Source: Hyaloscypha bicolor E (lineage: Eukaryota; Ascomycota; Leotiomycetes; Helotiales; Hyaloscyphaceae). From it: 64,000 bases of DNA. The translations under genes were made by a program, and so were the position numbers. The stretch spans positions 2,579,750-2,643,749 of the forward strand of contig NW_020194589.1 in the NCBI RefSeq assembly GCF_002865645.1. The letters run 5' to 3'. A model generated the notes under the pieces. That model worked only from the letters and a program-made list of their open reading frames with translations. It made no database searches and was not told the DNA's origin. Below, piece by piece: positions 33,838-46,220 of this stretch. How positions within the stretch are numbered: position 1 is the first letter of the stretch; every line of letters starts with the position of its first letter.

Positions 33838-34603
33838 ATGGCATCACAACCCATAAAGCCATCGCTGGCAGGCAATGCATCTCAAAGCCAACGAACCTCC
33901 CAACTAGGGCTCCGCTACCCCTCCAACGGCAAAACAATCTACCACCGGCCTTTGAATCGCAGCCGAACACAAGAGCTCAGCCAAGCTAGCTTTGCGTATC
34001 TGTTTGGGGAGATGGTCAGTTATGCACAGAAGCGGGTAACGGGTATTCAGGACCTTGAGAAACGGTGAGCTCCCCAGCTGCTGTGCCCTCTCCATCTTGA
34101 AAGGCGTACAAATTGGGTTTTTGGAGGATCAATGCTAATAAATATCTGCTAGCCTAAACGTCCAAGGCCATCCCATAGGCCTCAAGCTGTTCGACCTCCT
34201 CCTCTACCGCGAGCCCCCCCGCACGCAAACCCGACCCCTCAACATCATCGCCCTGCTCCAATTCATCACCACAATCCTCTGGCGGCACCTCTTCTCCCGG
34301 CCCGCAGACGCTCTGGAAAAATCCTCAAATCCGGATACGCCTGATGAGTACATGATCAGTGATAATGATCCGCTGGTGAACCAGTATATTAGTGTGCCGA
34401 AGGAGATGAATCAACTGAATTGTGCGGCGTTTGTGGCGGGTATTGTGGAGGGTGTTTGTGATGGTGCTGGGTTTCCGGCGAGGGTTACGGCGCATAGTGT
34501 AGGGAAAGGGGAAGAAGGGGAGTTGTGGCCGGGAAAGACGGTTTTCTTGGTGAAGTTTCAACAGGAGGTTGTGGAGAGGGAGGCATACTTGCCAAAGAAC
34601 TAG
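33838..34603 (+). CDS. TRS31: TRAPP complex subunit Trs31/TRAPPC5
   Basis: Two exons, 33838-34064 and 34153-34603 (225 aa). After an unstructured start, the Bet3-fold begins at TIYHRPLNRSRTQELSQASFAYLFGEMVSYAQKRV. IQDLEKRLNVQGHPIGLKLFDLLLYRE follows across the splice, and then LNIIALLQFITTILWRHLFSRPADALEKS. The C-terminal half has NQYISVPKEMNQLNCAAFVAGIVEGVCDGAGFPARVTAHSV and KTVFLVKFQQEVVEREAYL. Each block is characteristic of Trs31. Family knowledge: a core subunit of TRAPP, the exchange factor for Ypt1/Rab1 (and Rab11-type) GTPases in ER-Golgi and Golgi traffic. Between Bet3-fold blocks there is a small acidic insertion (PDTPDEYMISDNDP). ATG 33838 is favoured over an upstream in-frame non-ATG extension. 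It converges with the 148-aa gene. Confidence 0.93.
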
Positions 34604-34939
34604 AGGAAATCCTGTGCGAGGAATAAAGACGGTCATTGGGCGGCGTATTTGGGCATTTATGGAGTCTGGGAGCTCAGGGTTGGGCATATGATATCTAGAT
34701 GGCATCATGAAAGACTATGTCAAGAGGAATGATTGCCTTGTACAATTCCTCAAATGCTGCTGTAACCGAATTCCCACAGAGCTCCAGTGCTCTCTTACTC
34801 ATCTAATTCCACAAGTCCTTTGTTCTCACAGGGTATCAATCCATCAAACGGCCTTTCTTAAAAATGACCTTCAATTCGCACCCTCGTTCATGACCAAGAC
34901 ATCCCTATTGCTCCTCGCACTCCCCATTCAAAATATCCT
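34604..34939. other. Convergent intergenic region
   Basis: 3' space between TRS31 (+) and the minus-strand 148-aa gene. Nothing recognised. Confidence 0.7.
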
Positions 34940-35448
34940 TCATCTCGGCAACGACCTAGAACCAGCCTTCAACCCCACCTTCTCCTTCTCCGGACCCTTC
35001 TTCATCAAGTCCGCAAGTCCCAAATCCTTCCACGCAGCCTCCTTAACCTTCTGCGTCGCCCTCTGGATCCCAAACGCCGCATGCTGGTCAGGCACTACAT
35101 CGTCTTCATCTTCTGGGTTGATAGGCTGGTTGTGCGGCGGGACGTAGATCTCGTCGTCTGGGAGCTTGTCTTTGCAGAAGTCTTCGAAGAGGTCCGCGTC
35201 ACGGGGCCGGTTGAAGTGGATGTAGGTGTAGGAGGAGTCTTTCGACTGTGAAGATATGAGAAAGCGAAAGGAAATTGGGAGTGGTGGGAGGTGAATGTAC
35301 CATTTTTTGAGTTTGAAGCAGTGTTGTGAGGTTGGTTGTGGTGGGATGAAATCGGCGCGTTTGTTGATGTTGATTTCGGTGGGAACGCGGGGCTTTTCGA
35401 GATCTTCACGACTCGCAGTCGAGAATTTAACGCCGATTCTTTTGTCAT
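34940..35448 (-). CDS. Conserved-looking hypothetical protein, 148 aa
   Basis: Two minus-strand exons, 35448-35301 and 35238-34940. The N-terminus (MTKESALNSRLRVVKISKSPAFPPKS) is basic and without acidic clusters. The second exon encodes DSSYTYIHFNRPRDADLFEDFCKDKLPDDEIYVPPHNQPINPEDEDDVVPDQHAAFGIQRATQKVKEAAWKDLGL in the expected frame, ending KAGSRSLPR. The acceptor is read as GAAAG rather than the nearer CACAG, because only the former restores the open, protein-like frame; this is the least certain point. I do not recognise the family. The basic N-terminus could be a mitochondrial signal, but that is only an impression. Nothing about its neighbours suggests a shared role. Confidence 0.6.
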
Positions 35449-36120
35449 CTCGATTTCAAAGTTATCTTATACGATTTACAGAAATTGCACAGTAACAATT
35501 TAATTTCACCGAGAAGAGAATATCGACTGGCTGATTTTTCAAAGTAAACCCCGAAGTAGTTCTGCATCAATCAGCTCTCACGGGTAACTCCATTTGGTCT
35601 CCTCAAGAAATGACCGTAGTATTTCACATTGCACTACATACTTCCATATCAGAAATCCATTATAAGAAAGACAACCAGATTTCTTCATTTCAATCTATCA
35701 ATGCTCAATGCTCCAGTTTCGCAGCGGATTCGTTACATGGCAGTTAGACTATGAGTCGCCTCACACTGGCATCTCTCAATCACTATTACTGGAGTTTCAT
35801 CTCTCAATCTCTCGCGCTCTCCCAAACCAAAAAAAGTAGAAGGTAAGTACTGAAGCAAATAAGTGGTGATAGAGATGAAGAGAGGTTGAGATCCCAAAAG
35901 GGCTAGAATCAAACAGTCCACGTGACTCGCTAAATTAGTCCGCACATTCGTAAAAAGGATCACGACAATTCCAGGAAAAGCAAGAGCCAGCCAATTCAAA
36001 AAGATCCACCTCGACCTCGAAGACAACCTCGCACTCCGCGCGGTCGGTACTCCATCTCCGCCTACTTACGAAGACGGACCCTAATTTCCAAGTGTAGAAA
36101 CAGTACAAAGTCGACACAAA
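35449..36120. promoter_or_regulatory. Divergent promoter region of the 148-aa gene and the S29 gene
   Basis: 672 bp between opposite starts. It has pyrimidine-rich and A-rich patches as expected of a ribosomal protein promoter. No specific site is claimed. Confidence 0.5.
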
Positions 36121-36429
36121 ATGTCTCACGAATCCGTCTGGAATTCGCGCCCAAGAACCTACGGCAAAGGAGCTCGCGCCTGGTACGTTCGCCTTATCCT
36201 TACTTTAGGGGGATTGTGGAGATGAATGGATGGGAGAGATTGGAACAGGAGCTGATTGTTGTGATAGCCGTGTCTGCACCCACAAGGCTGGTCTGATCCG
36301 AAAGTATGGTCTGAACATCTGCCGTCAGTGCTTCAGAGAGAAGGCCGCGGATATTGGATTCGTCAAGGTACACCTTTCCCCCTCTTTCCCCAAGGATTCC
36401 GGGTCTGATGATAGCTGCAGCACCGTTAG
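36121..36429 (+). CDS. RPS29: 40S ribosomal protein S29 (uS14)
   Basis: Three exons, 36121-36182, 36268-36367 and 36421-36429, give exactly 56 aa, the usual length for fungal S29. The product reads [21 protein letters not shown], then [21 protein letters not shown] and [14 protein letters not shown]. The zinc site is C21-x2-C24 and C39-x2-C42, as in the family. Family knowledge: a small zinc-binding protein of the 40S head near the mRNA channel. The last coding exon is just nine bases (His, Arg, stop), and is chosen because the acceptor GCTGCAG is followed at once by the family-typical ending HR and TAG. The exon/intron layout of 85-nt and 53-nt introns is canonical GT-AG. Confidence 0.95.
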
Positions 36430-37669
36430 AGAAGGATGCTGTTGGGAGGAGAAGAATCGATTTGCGTGAAGGGCAGTGGGATTTACACATTGCATGGAGT
36501 TTTCGGATGGGAGATTCGCAAAAGAATTGAGATGGTGGATGGTCAGGGCTTTTTTGTGGAGGGGAAGACGATGGGCGATTGAGGTTGGCTTGATTGTTCT
36601 GGGGATACCTGACATGGATTGCATGGCAGATTGGCTTTTCAAGCATAGTACAAATGCCAGTTCCTGACACCACAGTTCGCCGGAAGATTTTGATTGGATT
36701 ACTTCTGAAATTTGCCCTCCCCTCGAGAGAGCAAAGAGATCTTGAAGCCATGGCCATTCGAATTGCTGGGAGGCTTCGAGAGTCTCCTAGAAGTAGGGGA
36801 CTTCAAAGGACTTCGAGAGACTGGAGACATCGCAAGCCAAGTCAACTGGATTAGTTGCGAATGCCCCGGGAATGATTACTCAAGTGAGTATTGTTCAATA
36901 GGTCAAAAGATCAGTTCAATGTGAGCGACTTCAGCTCATAACTTCGACCAGGAGAAGAAGTGTACACTTCAAACTACAGTCTGCAGGGCCATCGTGTATA
37001 TCGAGACCCTTTGAATTATTCTCCAACTCCTTGCTTGGTCGTTGTCCTTGCTAGATTCACAAGGGATCGATCGCTGTTGCTCGGCCCGGATTCTGTACTC
37101 AGATTCAATCCGATACGGCGTGAATGCTGCCTAGTGTTGGTATGAAGTAGAAAATGTCGTATCCCATATGTCTTCACCTCGGAAGATTTACCCCTTTCTT
37201 GGCAGCAGTGGTCAGAAACTACACTGAAGAAGTCACAGGGAGGAAGTCAGAACTGGGCAGACGAAGTCAGAAATGGATCGAGACTGCAGGGTTTTTTACT
37301 TGGGTTTCATTGCACATTGACAAGAATGTTCGAAAGTCTTTTCGTATATTAGAGGATTTTGTAGTTGATTCCCACAGTGAATCTCCGTATGCAATTTTTG
37401 CAACTCAATGTACCAAAACTTTTGGTGTAATGAGATTGCCCTGAAAGCCGGCTACCGATCCGCTCATTGCACGGAAGTGCTTTTGCATATTGAGTCGAGA
37501 TTACGAAAGAGGAGAAGCAAACGGGGGGGAAGAGGTCAAAGACCAGCAAAGAGCCAATGAGTGCTCCAAAGTGTAACCATACTTCGAAGATTCAAAGGCT
37601 CAGGCGACAAAGCACCCCCACAATCAAGTTTTCGAGTCTTTCCCTAATTATTTCTACATTCCCAACCAT
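36430..37669. other. Convergent intergenic region, 1.2 kb
   Basis: 3' space between the S29 gene (+) and the NAD kinase gene (-). Short open frames only; none supported. Confidence 0.6.
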
Positions 37670-39557
37670 CTAACTCCACTCTTTATAGCTCTTTTGTCTC
37701 TGCCTCGTATTCCACCCCAACTTCCCACTGATACTATTAACCCAGTCTTCACTCCTCCTTCCATGCGGCATGACGTTGGCAAAGGGGTATCTACTCGCAC
37801 TAATGGTAACGTAATCTCCCGGTCTTAACTCTACCCTTTCTCTACCATCAAAACTCGCCCAGCTGCTTGCTCTCGCATCATAGGGAACACCGATTCGAAG
37901 AACGATGGTATCAGGCAAAATGATAGGACGGAAGGAGAGAGTGTGTGCGCAGATGGCGGTGACGAGGATCACAGGGTTTTCGGGGTGGCAGAGGGAACCG
38001 CCAGCTGCAAGGTTGTAGGCTGTTGAACCAGTGGGAGTAGCAACGCAGACACCATCTGCTTGGACTGAGGTGAAGTGTTCATCGTCGCCGAAGATTTCCG
38101 TGGAGGACATTGCTAAATATCATGTCAGAGCTTGAGTTTGGCGGAGATTGGGAAAAGACTCACTTGGATTTGGACCACGATCAACGACGATATCGTTCAA
38201 GATCTCATATGTTCCGTCTGGTCGATGTGTCCTCTCATCTTCTTTCTCCTCTCCAACCAACTCCTCGACAAGATCCCGAGTTTCATTCGAGTCCTCCTCT
38301 GCTGCTCCCGGATCTGCATCACCATTTTGAATTTTCTTTTTCCTCTTCTGACTCCTCATAACAGTGCCTTCAAATCTTAACCGTAGACTTATCGTCACTC
38401 CATCTCTGAAAGATTTCGTTAATGTTTCCTGAAATTCATCATAATCGAATTTCGTCAAGAATCCCAGGCTGCCCAGAGCAAAACTTAAAACCGGAGGTAC
38501 AATCCTCTGGAATAACCAACTGGCGTATAGAACTGTCCCGTCACCTCCAAGAGTAACCACAAAATCAAAGGTATGGGGTCGTGTCCTGCACATATTGTTA
38601 CTCCAGTACCGGAGTCTCTTCTCAGGATTTCCATTATCCCATTTGGTTTCGTCCTTCTGGGTATACTGCTTTCCTAGGTCTTCGATCAGACCTCTCGAAT
38701 TGAACTTCTTATTATCACGCAAATTATCTTCCACGTAAACGGTGTATCTGACTTCCCGCTCCGGGCTCAGTAACCACTTGGCAACTTCCCTAGTATTGCC
38801 AATCAAAGTTTCATCGTGTACTTTGGTGAGGAGGAACACAGTCTTGACCTTCAGCTTCAGCTTTATGCTTCCCAGCCGTTTGCTGAGCTCTCTGACTCCC
38901 CAGGCCATATCAGATAGCTGTTTCTTGGTGAGAAGTCGACTATGGACTGCATTCGGGTCCGTATCATCGCTAACTTTGACTTTCTGGCCATCTGCCAATG
39001 GATTGCCGTGTTTGGCATGCATGCGATCTGTCCAGGACTTCTCGTCCTCTTGTCCTGTAGATCCATCGTCAATCTCACGCTTGGGTTCAACAGTCGAGTC
39101 TGCGTTCGTGTCCGTACCGCTTGCTATCCTTCGTTCCGCAAGCGTCTCGGCGATGTCTTCGAGACCCCCAGTATTGGATGTGCCATGTTTCCTTTGACTC
39201 TCTAGTAATGCATGTACATAGCATTCAGTGTTCTTGCGCCGTTGTAGTAGGTTTGCGGGGGGTTCGGCAGTAACAAGGGAGGACTTCCTGCGATGCGCAT
39301 TTTGGGCATCGAAGATCACCTTTGACACAGAATTAGCTAAGTCACTTTGAAACGATCTCTAGAGTATGGGTCTTACCTCCAAAGCATGCTGGTACTCGGT
39401 ATCACTCGCGCTGGATACAACCTGTGGATGATCAGCTTATGGCCGTTCCACGGCCGCCGTCGGGTTCTCAAACCTCCTCGTGCGGACTAAAGGGTCCTTG
39501 GCCATCATACAAATGATTCTCAGGCAAATTGATGCTCTGCGGGGCGGCTTGAGGCAT
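37670..39557 (-). CDS. NAD(H) kinase (Utr1-like)
   Basis: Four minus-strand exons: 39557-39474, 39421-39377, 39319-38164, 38112-37670 (575 aa). The NAD kinase core has VKTVFLLTKVHD, RYTVYVEDNL, the nucleotide-binding GGDGT (about residues 300-304), FALGSLGFLTKFDYDEF, and EILNDIVVDRGPNPTMSSTEIF. Next come VQADGVCVATPTGSTAYNLAAGGSL and PICAHTLSFRPIILPD-type sequence. Family knowledge: phosphorylates NAD (and NADH) to NADP(H) for biosynthesis and oxidative defence. The long hydrophilic N-terminus (about 190 aa) and a Lys- and Glu-rich insertion before EILNDIVVDRG are typical of cytosolic Utr1-type fungal enzymes; no mitochondrial presequence is obvious, which argues against Pos5. The first two small exons (28 and 15 codons) were found by splice signals alone and are a little less certain. 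The junction P/T-MSSTE is exact. Confidence 0.92.
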
Positions 39558-42500
39558 GTTTCTTGTTTTGCGAGGGCGATTCTGTCAATCAATCAATCCA
39601 TTGTGGTTTTGGTTATTCGCGTATCCTCTGACGTCTTTGGCGCTACAACAAAGGCCATCTGCTGAAAGGCACGTTCTGGATGCAATATGCGAGGGTGCCT
39701 CTCCAGCACCGGTGGCGAGCAACAGGTTCACGAATACCCATATCCAGTGCAATTTCAAAGGCATCTCTAAAAGGACATCACAAGCATCGAATGATAATTC
39801 CATCAGGCTCAGACTCAGAGAGCTCAAGCTGTTCCTCCAACTCGGATTTACCCCTCCAATGTCTTATCGATAAGCCCACCACCACCCCCTTTTCTTCATC
39901 CCGCTTCAGGGGCTATTGCTTCCTTCTGTTTGTGGATCTGAGACCCTCTCACTCCTCAGCCGCTTCGCAGGCTTGGAGCTGCGGTTGAGCTCGGAACGAG
40001 ATGAGAGGGAACTTTGAATCACTGGTATGACAGATGACCTTCCTCCCAATATTGGCTCCGGAGGAGGGGGGCGCGGCATGGGTGAGGGTTGAGGGGTGAG
40101 GGATGAGGGATGAGGGATGTGGAATGAGGCAAGTAAAAGGGCTTTACAAAGCACCTGTGTCGGGTCCAGCAACAGTAACGATCCACTTCGCCCACGTTCT
40201 GCCACCCTGCGGCTGTTGGGCCGTGTGTCATCCGAAGGCTTTCTCAGCAGTAGAAAACTGACGCTGCAGTCGTAATCGGACTGCCCCTTGTCGATTATGC
40301 TCGCATTGCTGTGCATCCACTCCACATCCCCTCCCCGACCCAACACAGCATGCCCCTCCTGTCCTGCCCTCCCTCACTTTCCCGTTCCCAGCCCAACCAA
40401 CCTTCCTTCCTCGGTCTCAACAAGAGTAATAAAATGCCAGACCGCCGGAGCCCTGACACTCCACGAGCAAATACGCCCAGAACTTTGCCTTCACACCAGT
40501 ATCGCATCGGATGGCGGACTGTCGGTGCTATTCTCCATCCACCCGCATGCCCTTCATGGCATCACACATGCTCCAGCATTGTTCGCTGATGGCGGCCCAT
40601 ACAATGGCGATATTCATCACAGTGCGAGAAGCCGTGCACGTACGCACAGGCTCTGGCCTCCTGTCCGCCAAGCCAGCAGAACTTCCACCATCCGATCTTG
40701 CCACTGAGCAGCAGCATCAAGACATGGTTCATAATAATAAGCCCACTGCAGGTCGCCATGTCAAGTTCACAATTCTCTGGCATCTCTGAGCGAGCAAGGG
40801 AGCGAGGGAGTGTGGGTTTTGCTTTTCACAACCCACCATTCGACGGGCTGAGACGAGCTGCGAGGGAGTTTGTTGTTTCTGCTGGTTGACTCGCCTCTAT
40901 CGGTCCAAATCTTGGCGCACTTAACGCCTTAGGAATTGCGCATTATTCTCGTGGCTGAGTTCTAGATGCAAAGATAGCGTGGGCCCGCGGTGGGCTTGGT
41001 GCAGAAGAAACACCTCGCTCCGTAATATCAGCCAGCTCTCGACAGCTGAACATGCGTCATACGCGGTTGTAGTGCGCCACTATTGACATGACATGCTTCC
41101 GGTCTGGAGAAAGTGCTCCTTCCTTAAAGCAAGATGTCCGATTTCTCCGAGATGAAACTGATGCGCTTCCGAGCCTTCGTAAAGATCCACCTTCCACCAC
41201 CCACCAAGATGAACACGCGGTGAACTACTTTACTATTCTCACCACTGCAAGCCTGAACAAGGGATCAACTCAATCGCCCCGTGTTGAAAATGCCCGGACG
41301 CCAGTGGAGTAGCATATGACAGCATGTGCCGCAGAGAGAGTGTGCACTGTTTGATACTACAGCATGACCTTAAATAACTGGTCTCTACCAAGTCGAGGAC
41401 GGCAATCGAAAAGGAAACCTTCGTGACCTTTCAGGTCAAGGAGTTTCGAACTCAAAATAACTATCGACCCTTCCGCAAATAACATCTGTCCCCGGGTAAT
41501 TGCATCATCCAAGTAGGTACAACTTCCGCATTACAGTTTGACTTTTCGATCCAGCTTCCTCCGTGGCACTAGTCGAGTTCCTAAGAAACTTCCATTCCTC
41601 TTTTCTTGGACTTGGATCCTCATGATCAGCGGGGTCCAGGCAAGGAGCAGGCTTCTAAAGTCCAAGACTCCTGAAATTCCGGACGCAGCTCGTGAGTAAC
41701 AAGGGCAAGGTTCGTCGTGGACCATCATTGATTGCAATTTTCTGCGCCGTACGCCGCGGTGAGTGCGAGGTTTGTATTTGTAGTCGGTAATCTGCCAAAC
41801 CTCGAGGGGTGCGTATTGACTAGTGTGTGGTTCGCTCAGAAGGCTGGCGGCTGTGCTTCTCCTCACGAGCTCAGCTCGGCGGGAAGAAAAGGCGGCACGG
41901 GGCATCTTCGACAAGGCTCAAAGACCTTTGCCTCCGTCGTCTGGGAGCATGGCATAATGACATCCGAGGCATCGGGAACCAAAAAGTAAGGGGTGCAAGA
42001 TGGCGAACGGCTGAGATAAATCAAGCCTCCATGATCGCATGGTTCAAGACTTACCGAAGGATTTTTGATGACTGCAGCCAAACGCGGAATACGGTCAAAA
42101 GAACCCGAAAACTGATGATCTCTCTTATGAGGGAACGGCTGTGATAGGACAGACTTAGCTCACGATGTGTCCATTGGATACAATGCACATAAGCGGCTCT
42201 CTGAGGATGAGTCTGTTCCAGGCCTCCAAGCCAACGCACGGTGCGAATGGAGAATCGCGAATCAGATTTTGAGTTGTTTTGCCAACCAGGTGTTTCAAAG
42301 GCACTGTAAAAAGCCCTTCTGCACGGCCTCTTCTTTCCACTACTTGCATTATGAGATTGTGTGGAGTAGATGGCGGTTACAGTTGAAGTGGGATCAGCGA
42401 CAAGTGAGTGGTACAAGTAATGGAGGTCGGTCATCAAAACCTTGGAGATGGAAATGCCCGGATTAGGATTCTGCGCGCATGCAACGGTGCGGACAGGGCT

Positions 42501-45500
42501 GACAGCCGGCTGCAGCGGGGATAAGGATGCCTTGTTAAAGGTTTCAAGATATCCGTACTCACACCGATTTCACACCGCGGGATGGTGCACAACAAGATGC
42601 GCCACCATATGTTCAAAGTGCAGCCCTGACCGGAACTGGTCAGGTTGGACAAGCGGTCCTTGCGTACCGCCCTGATGCACATCATCTCTGGTCCAATAAT
42701 TGAAGAACCAGCCCATATACCACGGCCGGTTTCCTGGTCTTGTTTCCACAGCATGACACTCGCAGTCTGACTGGATGCCCGAATTTGAATCAGCTCTTCG
42801 GCGTCCGTGTGGCCGGTCAAACATAAGTTGTTGGTGTCTTGCTTTGCAGAACGAAACACCACGCTGCATTGCTGTTGTCGGGGACTGAGGGAATCCAGAT
42901 CAGGCTGAACGATATCCTCTTGTCCAACACAAGTTTCCAGTAAAAGGGTTGGAGTCCGTGCTGGCGCCTCTAAATCTTGGCTCGCCTGACTGGGGTATTT
43001 CAGGATTAAGACCAGGCATCGGTAGCGCCGCGTGCCTCCACATGCAACGTGGGTCAAAGTCGTCGCCCAGCCTTGTCCAGGGATGATGGATTTCTGGATA
43101 GAAGCCGAAGAAGGCACGAGGCTTGGTGTCTCAAGCCCCTTTCGGTGTGGTCGTGACGGATCAGATGTTTTCGTAAAGGAACTTTCCTTGTGCCTAATTG
43201 TAAGACCCAGAATTCGGACATTATGCGAAATTCATCGATTTGATTGGTGATGGCTGATCAGCCCTTTAGCCTTCCAGCCTTCCTCTTATTGCTGTTTCGC
43301 AGAACTAGCTCTGTTTTGTACGCCTGGTTTGCAAATACAGGGGCTTCGGCTGCTCCAGACATGAGCGCATCTCGATCCTGGAGTCCCCTTGAATCGCCAA
43401 CAGCAGTCGACAGGGGCAAATCATAATGGTCAGCAACCACGGATTATTCAGTCCCCAAAAAGATATGCGCCGGCAACCTTCCGGTTCACATCTTGTAAGG
43501 CCCCGAGCGATACACCTGTTGAGAATACACCACTTGGATTCTTGCACCACGAATCAACCCAGGTTGCGCGTCATTCCATCGTGAACCAACCATTCCATCT
43601 AATCTGCCTAGCTTAGCAAGAACTTGTGCAGATCCACCTGTACAGGGCCCTAAGCGGCCCCAAGCTCGCAATGTTCCAAGTGGGCGGTGCGGTGATGCTA
43701 GGATTAAACATGTGGGGTTTGGTTGAAGGTTTGAGAGGCGGGCAAAGCGAGAAGAGAAATCTTTAGATCATCAGACGGAGGAGTTGCAGAAATGAACTCT
43801 AGATTTTAATGCCTCCAATAAAGAAGCATGTGTCCGACGAGGGGGCTGGCCATGCCGATGAGCTCATTCAGCTTCTTGTTCTGTGTATCGCAAGTTGGGG
43901 ATCGATACTTGGAGAACTGTCGGTTTCAGCGCCGCCTTTCAATAAGCATTCCTCTTGCACCACGCATGACTTGACGTTTGTGGTAGAGTCCCAGGCAAGA
44001 GCGGAAGTCACCCTTGGCTCGTGTGCTCCTGCACCAATGACTGACGCCGATATCGATGCGATGCAGATGTAGGGGTTGAGGGGTCGAAGGCTCGAACGAA
44101 AGTTTTTTTTGCGCGAGGCAATGCCATGGGTCATCTGCAAGTCCTGCAACCTTGTGGCCCGCGTTTTCGGCTTCGACGACGATTTCGAGGTCCAAGAAAG
44201 CGGACTGGGCCTAGCGTGCACTTTCCCCCCTCCGCTCCCCACCACCAGGGCTCCCACCACCAAACAAGCGCCTCAGGGCCTCCTGGCAGGGGTCCAAAAC
44301 GTTTTCCAACTGCCATCCAGTGCATCCACCCGCAGTCCAGCAAGCATGGGTCTGACGGTCACGCTTTAGCGGATGATGATGCTGCGAGCCCTGCGATGCA
44401 CGATCTTTAGTTCTTGCCGTGGCCCGGCCGCCAACGCCCTTATCCGGTTTGTGCTTGTGCTGGTGCTGGTGCTGGTGCTGGTGTGCTTGTGCCTCGCGGG
44501 TTCATGCTGGTTCTGGATCCTGAATCGTGCCGCTCAGAGCCAGTTGCTGTTTTGGCGTCGCCATGCACCTCCACGCCTGGGTGGAGTTTTGCCGGCATTT
44601 GGAACTTGCCCCTTCGCAACTCAGTAGTGGAGAGAGGGATATCGGAAACAAGGCTCGATGCTATTCTTGGCCTGAATCTTAAAGTTCGCGTTCGGGGCCG
44701 GCAAGAACGCCTCGGCGGAGCATCGTCATCGTCTGGAAATGGCTGCTGGTCGCTCCCCAGCGCCTCTGCGCGGTATTTGCAGCCCAGAAGTGGTTGAACT
44801 AGAATCGAAGACTAGGTCGAATAATGCTCTCGTGGTGAGCGGTCGGATACAGTACTGGTCCGCCATCACGAGGTTCGGAGCCAAACTCCAAGCCACGATG
44901 GCTTCCCCACCGTTGTCGGGAAAGTTCCAAGCCTCGACTCGCCGGTGCTCCACTCCTGCGCTGGGGAGACCCAATCTCTGGAGGCACAAATGCGAGAGGT
45001 GTGGCCCAGTCGTCCTGTTTTGCTGGCTGATGAGCGTGAGAGAGAGTGCGAGGCGGGCCAGGGGGTGCAGTGCCACACATTGCAGCGGAGTTGAAGTGCC
45101 TCGCCTGGCGTGCGGCGTGCGGCGTGCCATCTTCGTTGCGTTGCGTTGCTTCTGGCCCTGGCGCTTCCCGCGTCGAAGCGAGAGACACCACCCCCAAGAC
45201 AAGACACCTGAAATTCTTCTGACGATCCATCGACTTGCCCATCCCGGCAACGCGTCCCTCGAACCTTCACCCACCCTGCAACCCTTGGTCTTCCACGCGG
45301 AATGTGCGAGGCTCGGAAATTCTGTCCCCCTTGGCTGGCCTGCTGGCCTGGCTGGCCGCTGGTGGCTGCTCATTTGCGTGCGTTCTCTGCGCAGCGCAGA
45401 AGCCGGCCCTTCCCTTCCCTCCCTTCCTCCTCTCCTTTGCCCAGCGTTTGGGCATCGTCCCGCCGTGATTCGCCCCTCCACTAATAATACTGGTATGACC

Positions 45501-46220
45501 TCGAAAAGGTCTAAGGAGCTCAATAATGACATGACAAGGTAAGGCGGCTTGATACGGCCACTCGCTGCATCCCACCGGACCCCAGCTATGCGAAGGCTTG
45601 CTTGACCGCTTCTCATCTTCCATCCACGGCCTGTACGAAACATCTCACGAGTAATAGCCACCAGCGCTATCATACCCAGCCCCAGGGTCTATCACCGATC
45701 CTCCCACTCCTGCGCCTGATCGTCTCACACCAGAGGGGCTTCGTACGCTGTGTGCCTCCGTCGTCTTCACCTCGATACGTCTCCAGCCGCGGGACACAGA
45801 AGCTGCATGTTGCAGGCCAGGGGCGCGGCCACTACTTTGACTTTGACCGCCAACAAAGCCATGCATCCCCAGAAGAAGCTCAGACCCGGCGGCGGATTGC
45901 CCTTGAGACCCATGCTCGTTCATCGTTGGATCCATCATAAGCCAGCAGCCAGATGACACAGACAACATACCCGGGACCTTTTTAAGTCATTTGCAAGGTA
46001 GTGTCCATATTTGCCCTTCCCGTTGTCTAGCCTTCATATGGAAGATGATCCCTTTCTCTTGTCTTGCTAGACCACTCAAACTTCCATTCCCCTTGAGCAG
46101 ACTATGAGCTACTTATGTTCACTGATGTCCCACGGACATTGAATACTTTGCCCTCCCTTCAACAACAACAATCTTCCAATTTTCACTACCTACCCTTCTA
46201 GGTAGCCAATTAACGCAAGC
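39558..46220. other. Large gene-free block, 6.7 kb
   Basis: No supportable gene or RNA. Open frames of up to 315 codons occur at 44.7-45.7 kb, but they overlap on both strands in GC-rich sequence and resemble no family, so I treat them as chance. Short tandem repeats occur near 44454-44482 and around 45105-45150. The right-hand part likely carries the promoter and leader of the gene at 46221. The layout mirrors the block in front of the cyclin gene. Confidence 0.55.
44454..44482. repeat. GGTGCT hexamer microsatellite
   Basis: About five copies of the hexamer CTGGTG/GTGCTG. It gives Leu-Val-rich false frames. Confidence 0.85.

Noticed and set aside
22295..39557. A trafficking gene cluster (VPS16, Sec14-like, TRS31, Dma1-like)
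   Set aside because: Genes are on both strands, interspersed with unrelated housekeeping genes; proximity alone does not show a functional cluster.
42434..43117. 227-codon minus-strand frame
   Set aside because: No recognisable domain, random composition, no supporting neighbouring exon.
44726..45673. Overlapping long open frames on both strands (315 and 267 codons)
   Set aside because: Both are in GC-rich sequence where stops are scarce, overlap antisense, are Arg/Pro/Ala-rich without motifs, and neither has splice or family support.
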